A stretch of DNA of 20,088 bases from JBCCFW01 sp039029535 (GTDB lineage Bacteria; Acidobacteriota; JBCCFW01), in assembly GCA_039029535.1 (NCBI GenBank), contig JBCCFW010000147.1, forward strand, positions 1 through 20,088. The letters run 5' to 3'. Below the pieces are notes generated by a model. It made no database searches. It was not told where the DNA came from and worked only from the letters and a program-made list of their open reading frames with translations. Numbering within the stretch: the first letter of the stretch is position 1; every line of letters starts with the position of its first letter. The translations under genes and the position numbers were made by a program. This document shows positions 7,377 to 12,877 of the stretch, one piece after another.

Positions 7377-9797
7377 ATGCTCAGCTCCCGACCCTGGACC
7401 TCCCGCATCCGCCGGGTGCCCCTGCTGCTCCTCCTCACCCTGGGCGCTCTCGCCCTGCTGGTCGCTGCGCCCGCCTGGGCTCAGGAGGCCGGCAGCTTCG
7501 GACGCGACACGGCGTACCGAACGGCGTTCGGGATGGACGGCAAGTGGCTCAACCCCCGGACCATCGTCTGGGTGCTGGCCCAGCTTCACCTTCTCTTCGC
7601 CGCCTTCGTGCTGGCGGTCCCGATGTTCGCGGTGCTCATCGAGTTCATCGGGATCTTCTCGAAGGACCCGGTCCAGGCGAAGCGCTACGACGACCTCGCA
7701 CACGAGTTCACCCGCCTGCTGACGACGGCCTTCTCGGCCACGTCGATCATCGGCGCCATCTTCACCTTCGTGTGCCTGGGCTTCTACCCGAAGCTGTTCA
7801 ACTACCTCGTCGAGGTCTTCGGACCTTCGATGTACATGTACGCGACCATCTTCTTCGGCGAGTCGTTCAGCCTGTACCTCTACTACTACGGCTGGGGAAA
7901 GTTCAACAAGTGGCTCCACGCGGGCCTCGGCGTGTTGCTGAACGTCTTCGGCATCACCCTCATGCTCATCGCCAACGCCTGGACGACCTTCATGATGGCG
8001 CCGGCGGGGGTGACCGAGACTGGCGAGGTCGTCGACCGCTGGGCGGCCTTCTTCAACTTCCTGCTGCACCCGATCAACATCCACCGCCTCATCGCGAACC
8101 TCTGCATGGGCGGCTCGGTGGCGGCGGCCTACGCGGCCTTCAAGTTCCTCTCCACGAAGGACCCGGCCCAGCGCGCGCATTACGACTGGATGGGCTACCT
8201 GGGCAACTTCATCGCGGTCCTCGCGCTGCTGCCGCTGCCCTTCGCCGGTTACTACCTCGGCTTCGAGATCTACGCGTTCAACCAGCAGTTGGGCATCTAC
8301 ATGATGGGCGGGGTGCTGTCCTGGCTCTTCATCATGCAGGCGGTGCTCATCGGCGCCCTGTTCTGGGCGGCCAACTGGTACCTCTGGCTGGCGATGGACC
8401 GCATCGATGGCTCCGAGCGCTACCGCGGCTGGATCAAGTATCTGCTCGGCATCATCACGCTGGGAATCCTGATCTGGGCCACGCCGAAGACGCTCATCCT
8501 GACCTCGGCCGAGATCAATCAGATGGGCGGGACCTTCCACGAGGTCTTCGGCAACTTCGGGGTGATGAGCGCCAAGAACACGGCGGTGAACTTCATCATC
8601 CTGGCGACGTTCCTGTCGTTCCTGCTCTACCGCCGTTCGAACAAGAAGGCCACGGTGCCCTGGGCACCGCTGGGCAACGCCATTCAGGTCGGCGCCTTCG
8701 CCGTCACCTCGATCATCGTGCTCGTCATCGGCATCGGCGGCTACATCCCCGAGCTGTGGCTCGAGTCGAGCAAGCGCGTCGCCATGTCGCCGTACCAGGT
8801 GCTGGCGGTGCTCGTCTGCATGGTGGTCTGCCTCGCGGTGGACGTCCCCATGTTCCGCGGGGCCGACGAGGTCGGGAAGATCCGCTGGGGCCAGGTGAGC
8901 AACCTCTCCCAGTACGCCCTCATCTTCCTGGCGGTGACCTTCACCTGGACCATGGCGCTCATGGGCTTCGTGCGCTCTTCGCTGCGTCAGCACTGGCACG
9001 TCTACGAGGTCATGAAGGACGAGTCGGCGCAGGCGTTCACGCCGGCCATCGGCTACGCGACGGTCATCGTCACCATCTGCGTGCTGATCTTCTTCGCCCT
9101 GGTGTCGGTCATCTTCTGGATCACCAGCCTGGGCACGAAGCACGCCGAGGAGATTGAGCAGGAGCGCGAGCCGCTCACGGCCAAGCCCTTCCTCATCGGT
9201 GGCGGCATCGCCGCGGCGCTCATCGCGGCCGCCGTGGGCATGGCGGTCTTCAAGTCCTACGAGAACCAGCCCACGGTCGACTCCGAGCCGCCCTGGGCGC
9301 GCCGGATGAAGGAGCGTCGGCTGGCGATCAAGGAGGACATGGCGTCCTATGGCAAGACCGAGTCGGGTGAGGCCTTCCAGCTCCCGACCCAGGACGCCAT
9401 CGACCTCGTGGTCAACGACCCGGACCGGCTGGATCCGGTCGAGCTCGTCATCAAGCCCTGGGGCGAGATGAGCTCGGCCGAACGAGGCAAGGCCCTCTAC
9501 AACGGCCTGATCCCGTCGGACCGCGAGGCCGACCTGAAGGATCGAGGCTGGGCCGCCTGCAGCGCCTGCCACTCGATCAACGGCACCAAGGGCATCGGGC
9601 CGACCTTCCTCAAGCGCTGGGGCAAGGAGGCCAAGATCGCCGGTGGCGAGGCCGTGTTCGACGAGGCGTACGTGACCGAGTCCGTGCGTGAGCCGGGGGC
9701 GAAGATCGCCGTGGGCTTCGCGAACGCGATGATCCCGTACGCCGCGACGGACGAAGAGATCGAGGGCATCATCGCCTACCTGAAGGAAGTGAAGTAG
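7377..9797 (+). CDS. Cytochrome bd subunit I-like protein fused to a cytochrome c domain
   Basis: The 806-residue product has a signal-like segment (13-35, ending AWA), about 14 membrane helices (60-625) and a C-terminal cytochrome c domain with CSACH (728-732) and likely distal ligand Met785. The first half aligns by eye with E. coli CydA: His71 matches His19, the GESF glutamate (162) matches Glu107, YGW matches FGW, and His236 matches His186. Met309/310 is the best match for Met393. Glu99 appears replaced by Met154. The quinol-binding Q-loop, including GRQPW and the Lys252/Glu257 region, is absent. About six extra helices follow the CydA-like core. The ATG at 7377 has GGAG eight bases upstream and begins the signal segment; the longer open frame upstream is low-complexity Arg/Pro and unlikely. 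No CydB lies nearby. It probably takes electrons from c-type cytochromes. bd-like oxidases of Nitrospira are a comparison from memory. Confidence 0.88.
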   Translation: MLSSRPWTSRIRRVPLLLLLTLGALALLVAAPAWAQEAGSFGRDTAYRTAFGMDGKWLNPRTIVWVLAQLHLLFAAFVLAVPMFAVLIEFIGIFSKDPVQAKRYDDLAHEFTRLLTTAFSATSIIGAIFTFVCLGFYPKLFNYLVEVFGPSMYMYATIFFGESFSLYLYYYGWGKFNKWLHAGLGVLLNVFGITLMLIANAWTTFMMAPAGVTETGEVVDRWAAFFNFLLHPINIHRLIANLCMGGSVAAAYAAFKFLSTKDPAQRAHYDWMGYLGNFIAVLALLPLPFAGYYLGFEIYAFNQQLGIYMMGGVLSWLFIMQAVLIGALFWAANWYLWLAMDRIDGSERYRGWIKYLLGIITLGILIWATPKTLILTSAEINQMGGTFHEVFGNFGVMSAKNTAVNFIILATFLSFLLYRRSNKKATVPWAPLGNAIQVGAFAVTSIIVLVIGIGGYIPELWLESSKRVAMSPYQVLAVLVCMVVCLAVDVPMFRGADEVGKIRWGQVSNLSQYALIFLAVTFTWTMALMGFVRSSLRQHWHVYEVMKDESAQAFTPAIGYATVIVTICVLIFFALVSVIFWITSLGTKHAEEIEQEREPLTAKPFLIGGGIAAALIAAAVGMAVFKSYENQPTVDSEPPWARRMKERRLAIKEDMASYGKTESGEAFQLPTQDAIDLVVNDPDRLDPVELVIKPWGEMSSAERGKALYNGLIPSDREADLKDRGWAACSACHSINGTKGIGPTFLKRWGKEAKIAGGEAVFDEAYVTESVREPGAKIAVGFANAMIPYAATDEEIEGIIAYLKEVK

Positions 9798-9838
9798 GCG
9801 TCGACGCGCTTCGCTTCCCGGGCGCTCCGGCGTCCTGC

Positions 9839-9875
9839 AGGGCCTGCACCGACCTCACGAGGTTGGGCAGGCCCT
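9839..9875 (+). terminator. First of two long stem-loops after the oxidase gene
   Basis: AGGGCCTGC (9839-9847) pairs with GCAGGCCCT (9867-9875), and CCGACCTC (9849-9856) pairs with GAGGTTGG (9859-9866). The result is a 17-bp stem with one bulged A and one wobble. It lies 42 bp after the oxidase stop codon and is probably a terminator or 3'-end stabiliser. No T-tract follows. Confidence 0.5.
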
Positions 9876-9881
9876 TGCCAC

Positions 9882-9916
9882 GTGGGCAGGTTTCTTCCGG
9901 GAAGAGATCTGCCCAC
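9882..9916 (+). terminator. Second of two long stem-loops after the oxidase gene
   Basis: A continuous inverted repeat runs from 9882 to 9916. GTGGGCAGG (9882-9890) followed by TTTCTTCC folds onto GGAAGAGAT then CTGCCCAC, giving about 17 pairs with two wobbles around a central G. It begins only 6 nt after the first stem-loop. CTGCCCA (9909-9915) could pair instead with TGGGCAG (9864-9870) in the first hairpin, so the two structures could be mutually exclusive. No T-tract follows. Confidence 0.5.
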
Positions 9917-10016
9917 TCTTCGTGAGACCGGGCTTCAGGCCGCTCTCACGTCTGGCATCGAGCTTGCGATGGGAGAGGGTGCCGGATGGTCCGGCCCTGT
10001 TGAGAGGGAAACTCCC

Positions 10017-10742
10017 ATGAAGATGCTCACGAACCTGTCCCTGGGCGCCTGCGCCCTGTTCTGTGTCACCGCGGCCTTCGCGCAGCCGGCGCTGAGTGAT
10101 CCATTCGCTGCTCAGGCGGCCTACGACAAGGGCTGGTCGCTGCCCGTGATGGAGTTCGAGTACGAGAGCTCGGACAGCTTCCGACTCGTGGCTCCGGTCC
10201 GCGGCGAGCGGGTGGAGTTCGAGGTCCGCGGCTCGACTCGGGAGGATGGTGTCGACCGTGTTGCCGTCTACGTCAACGGCAACCTCCACGAGTTTCGCTC
10301 CTACTACGACGAGCGCCTCGGCGGCTTCGCTTTCCGGCTGAATGGAAGCGGGCCCATCAGCCTCGCGACGACCGACACGGCGGTCGCCTTCTCGGAGGGG
10401 CTGCTCGCGCGGCTGGCGACCCTGGATGCGGACTTCGCCGACTTCCTGGCTGGCGTCCCGGTGGACGACGGTTGCGCCGACTCCGGTCTCCGCACGCATG
10501 GATGGAAGGAGAAGGCGCTCTCGCTGCTGATCGGTGCGGTCGTGAGCGAGACGTTCGACTTGCTGTCCGCGCCTGGCGAGGGTGAGGATGAGGGCGGCAA
10601 CGACGGCGGGAACGACGGTGGTGACGGCCCGGGCGGTGCGGAGGTCATTGTTGATGTTGAGTTGGAGCCTGGTCAGAGCGCTGACATCAGAATCCGCATC
10701 GGTGGTGGCGAGGGCTCCTCGGGCGATGGTTCCGGCGGTTGA
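10017..10742 (+). CDS. Small secreted protein of unknown function with acidic glycine-rich tail
   Basis: The 241-residue product has a clear signal peptide (MKMLTNLSLGACALFCV, cleavage after AFA). The ATG at 10017 is chosen because it begins this signal and follows GAGAGGGAA; the open frame upstream overlaps a stem-loop and lacks signal features. The mature part (24-180) is a mixed sequence with EFEVRG and VAVYVNGNLHEF strands followed by helical stretches. The tail is rich in Gly, Asp and Glu, with a repeated GGND unit (about 194-206), and ends in a beta-like segment and GSGDGSGG. I do not recognise a family. It is transcribed as a single gene between the tandem stem-loops and its own terminator. 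The acidic repeat might bind cations or act as a linker; that is speculation. Confidence 0.75.
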   Translation: MKMLTNLSLGACALFCVTAAFAQPALSDPFAAQAAYDKGWSLPVMEFEYESSDSFRLVAPVRGERVEFEVRGSTREDGVDRVAVYVNGNLHEFRSYYDERLGGFAFRLNGSGPISLATTDTAVAFSEGLLARLATLDADFADFLAGVPVDDGCADSGLRTHGWKEKALSLLIGAVVSETFDLLSAPGEGEDEGGNDGGNDGGDGPGGAEVIVDVELEPGQSADIRIRIGGGEGSSGDGSGG

Positions 10743-10776
10743 TGGGGTGTCGTTCGCCCTGACGAACTGACCATGA

Positions 10777-10820
10777 CGCCCGCAGGAGCCGTGAGTGGCC
10801 TTGCGGGCGCGCGGTTTTAT
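10777..10820 (+). terminator. Intrinsic terminator after the secreted protein gene
   Basis: CGCCCGCA (10777-10784) pairs perfectly with TGCGGGCG (10802-10809), and two further pairs inside make a 10-bp stem. A TTTT run follows at 10814-10817 after CGCGG. This is the most conventional intrinsic terminator in the window, 34 bp after the stop at 10742. The next gene's Shine-Dalgarno begins right after it, so that gene needs its own or a readthrough promoter. Confidence 0.65.
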
Positions 10821-10840
10821 TGGGAGGGGAGGCCGGCTGA

Positions 10841-11797
10841 ATGGGTAGCTCCACGAAGAGTCGATTTAGGCCTTGGCTCCTGCGTCTCACCGTGTACGGA
10901 TTGCTTGCGGCAGCGCTCTCACTGTTGCTTGCGGCGCTCAGGACGAGCTTGGCTGAGAACGGGCATTCGCCTTCGATGCCAGGCGATAGCGCGATGGCCC
11001 TCATACCGATTCGCGTTTCAGGAGAGCGCATTCTCTGCGAGCTGAGCTTGCCAGATGGTCGGGCTGGGCAGTTCTTGCTCGATACGTGTGCGACGCGTTG
11101 CTCGGTGGAGCCGTTCTGGGCGAGAAAGCACGGATTCCAGGTCGACATGCGCAGTAGTTGGACGGAAACGCCGAGTGGCGTGGAGCATGGTCATCGATGG
11201 CGCTCTCCTGCTTTCTCTGTTGGTAGCCTGTTCGTTGGGCCGCGGTGGATGGGGGAGTACCGCAAGGATGCCGAAGATGGGCTGCTCGGTTTCGACTTGT
11301 TCAGGGATAAATGCATCGTCTTCAACTGGGAGCAAGAGCAGGTCAGGTGTCGCGGCGAGTGTGATTTCGAAGGGTGGGTCTCTGAGCAATTGAGGTTGCA
11401 GCACGGAGTACCCATGGTGGAGGTGAGTCTTCCCAGCGGACGAGAGACTTGGTTCTTTCTCGACACCGGGTGTACTGCACCTCTCGTGATTCCGGAGCGA
11501 CTCTTGGAAGACATGGAGGCGGAGTCCCCTCCGGATGGTCCGGTGATCTCAGCCACAGTTGTCGGAGGGAATGCCAAGTTCGCTCGCATCGAGGCGCGTG
11601 GCGTGGAACTGCTGGGACTGCCATTCGAAGAGCTCACGACCTTCGTTCAGCTTGAGGTTCCGGAAGGCTCGGTGCTGGACAGCATGGATGGCATCATCGG
11701 GCTACCACTCGTCCGCCAACGGTCACTTGCGATCGACGCACCGAACCGCAAGCTCTGGCGTCCCCGCGGACCCCTCGATCCACCGGCCGAGCCATGA
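10841..11797 (+). CDS. Membrane-anchored bilobal retropepsin-like protein, copy 1
   Basis: The 318-residue product has an N-terminal membrane anchor (about 11-33) and two retropepsin-like lobes. Lobe 1 carries DTC (81-83, in FLLDTCATRCSV) and a closing GLLGFDLF motif (147-154). Lobe 2 carries DTG (208-210, in FFLDTGCTAPLV) and GIIGLPLV (284-291). In aspartic proteases each lobe supplies one catalytic Asp in D-T/S-G; here lobe 1 has Cys for Gly. Additional Cys (56, 158, 170, 174, 211) suggest disulfides and an extracytoplasmic location. A purine-rich GGGAGGGGAGG (10822-10832) precedes the ATG. It overlaps the next gene by ATGA. Codon third positions are visibly less GC-rich than in neighbours, for example frequent ttg, ctt, gat and gtt. 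Protease activity is likely but unproven. Confidence 0.8.
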   Translation: MGSSTKSRFRPWLLRLTVYGLLAAALSLLLAALRTSLAENGHSPSMPGDSAMALIPIRVSGERILCELSLPDGRAGQFLLDTCATRCSVEPFWARKHGFQVDMRSSWTETPSGVEHGHRWRSPAFSVGSLFVGPRWMGEYRKDAEDGLLGFDLFRDKCIVFNWEQEQVRCRGECDFEGWVSEQLRLQHGVPMVEVSLPSGRETWFFLDTGCTAPLVIPERLLEDMEAESPPDGPVISATVVGGNAKFARIEARGVELLGLPFEELTTFVQLEVPEGSVLDSMDGIIGLPLVRQRSLAIDAPNRKLWRPRGPLDPPAEP

Positions 11798-12714
11798 CCC
11801 TCCGCCGCTTCCTCGGCCTCGTCACTCGCGTCGTCCTCTACGGCTCTCTCCTCACCGCACTCGGAGCCGTCCTCGTCTGGCGTCATCAGTCCGAGCAGCT
11901 CGCGCGTCGCTCCCTGGCTCCGCTCGCCGACGGGCTCGTCGCGCTCATTCCCTTCGAGATCACCGACGGCCACGTCCACTGCGCCCTCCGGGTCGACGGT
12001 CAGACCACTGGCGGTTTCATCTTCGACACCTGCGCCGCCGCCTCGTCCGTCGATCCGCAATGGGCCCGGGAGGCCGGCTTCGGCTCCACGATGTCCGGCT
12101 CGCTTGCCCACTCGCCGGCCGGCGTCACCTTCATCTACCAGTGGCGCGCTCCGGACTTCTTCGTCGGCAGCCTCCCGGTCCGCTCGCACCTCGTCGGCGA
12201 GAACATCTCCGGCCTCGGTCGCGGCCTCATCGGCTACGAGCTCTTCAGCGACAAGTGCCTCGTCTTCGACTGGACCGCCTCCCGGATCGAGGCCCGCAAC
12301 GACTGCGGACGCAGCCACTGGGACTTCGAGCCCGTCCGCGTGGAGGGGGGAGTGCCCCAGGTCCAGGTCCGCCTGCCGTCGGGACGCCTCACCTGGTTCT
12401 TTCTCGACACCGGCTGCCAGCCGCCCCTCGTCCTCGCGCGACGGCTCCTCGACGAGATCCCGGACCACCGCCGCATCGGCCACGGCACGGCCGAGGTGAC
12501 CGGAGGGCAGCTCGACTTCCTCCTCTACGAGGTCTCCGGCCTCGAGCTCCTCGGTCGCCGCCACGACGACGTCGAGGCCTCGGTGGTCGCCAACACGGTC
12601 CGGGACGGTCTCCTGGGCGAGCACGACGGCGTGATCGGCCTCCCGCTCATCCGCCAACAGGACCTCGCCCTCGATGGCCCCGGAAGCCGTCTCGGGCGTC
12701 CTCCCGTCCGCTGA
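11794..12714 (+). CDS. Membrane-anchored bilobal retropepsin-like protein, copy 2
   Basis: The 306-residue product is a paralogue of the preceding gene, with the same order: N-terminal membrane anchor (about 9-29), lobe 1 with DTC (78-80) and GLIGYELF (144-151), lobe 2 with DTG (205-207, WFFLDTGCQPPLVL) and GVIGLPLI. Near-identical blocks include FSDKC-LVFDW versus FRDKC-IVFNW and LPSGRLTWFFLDTGC versus LPSGRETWFFLDTGC. The ATG overlaps the upstream stop by four bases (ATGA), indicating coupling. Codon usage is strongly C-ending (ctc, gtc, ggc), like the downstream genes and unlike copy 1. The shared odd DTC suggests it was present before duplication. The pair may form a heterodimer or act on the same target. 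Nothing nearby identifies a substrate. Confidence 0.8.
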   Translation: MTLRRFLGLVTRVVLYGSLLTALGAVLVWRHQSEQLARRSLAPLADGLVALIPFEITDGHVHCALRVDGQTTGGFIFDTCAAASSVDPQWAREAGFGSTMSGSLAHSPAGVTFIYQWRAPDFFVGSLPVRSHLVGENISGLGRGLIGYELFSDKCLVFDWTASRIEARNDCGRSHWDFEPVRVEGGVPQVQVRLPSGRLTWFFLDTGCQPPLVLARRLLDEIPDHRRIGHGTAEVTGGQLDFLLYEVSGLELLGRRHDDVEASVVANTVRDGLLGEHDGVIGLPLIRQQDLALDGPGSRLGRPPVR

Positions 12715-12877
12715 CTTGGCGCCCACGGCACCGGATGGGGGAGAGAGCCGTCGGCCGCCGGTTGCGGCTTCCGTCACCTGACCTTGACCCCTGGGCAGGC
12801 CTCCCGCATCCTTCTTGGCCGTCTCGTGGTGTCAGCCCCTGCGCGAGGTCCCTCCGCGACCGGTCTCGGAGCCCCCG
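12715..12877 (+). promoter_or_regulatory. Intergenic region upstream of the USP/PCP_red operon
   Basis: These 163 bp lie between the second protease-like gene and the USP/PCP_red gene. A TTGACC box (12784-12789) could be a -35 element, but the hexamer 17 bp later (CATCCT) is a poor -10 match. The Shine-Dalgarno GGAG (12868-12871) lies 6 nt before the ATG at 12878. A weak hairpin around 12746-12770 may end the upstream transcript. Confidence 0.25.

Noticed and set aside
7128..9572. An 814-codon open frame on the minus strand opposite the bd-like gene
   Set aside because: The product is dominated by His/Asp/Glu/Arg/Val runs mirroring membrane-helix codons; no start signal or domain. Antisense artefact of high GC.
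9882..10016. An N-terminal extension of the secreted protein from a GTG at 9882
   Set aside because: The extension lies over a long stem-loop and would hide the signal peptide that begins at 10017.
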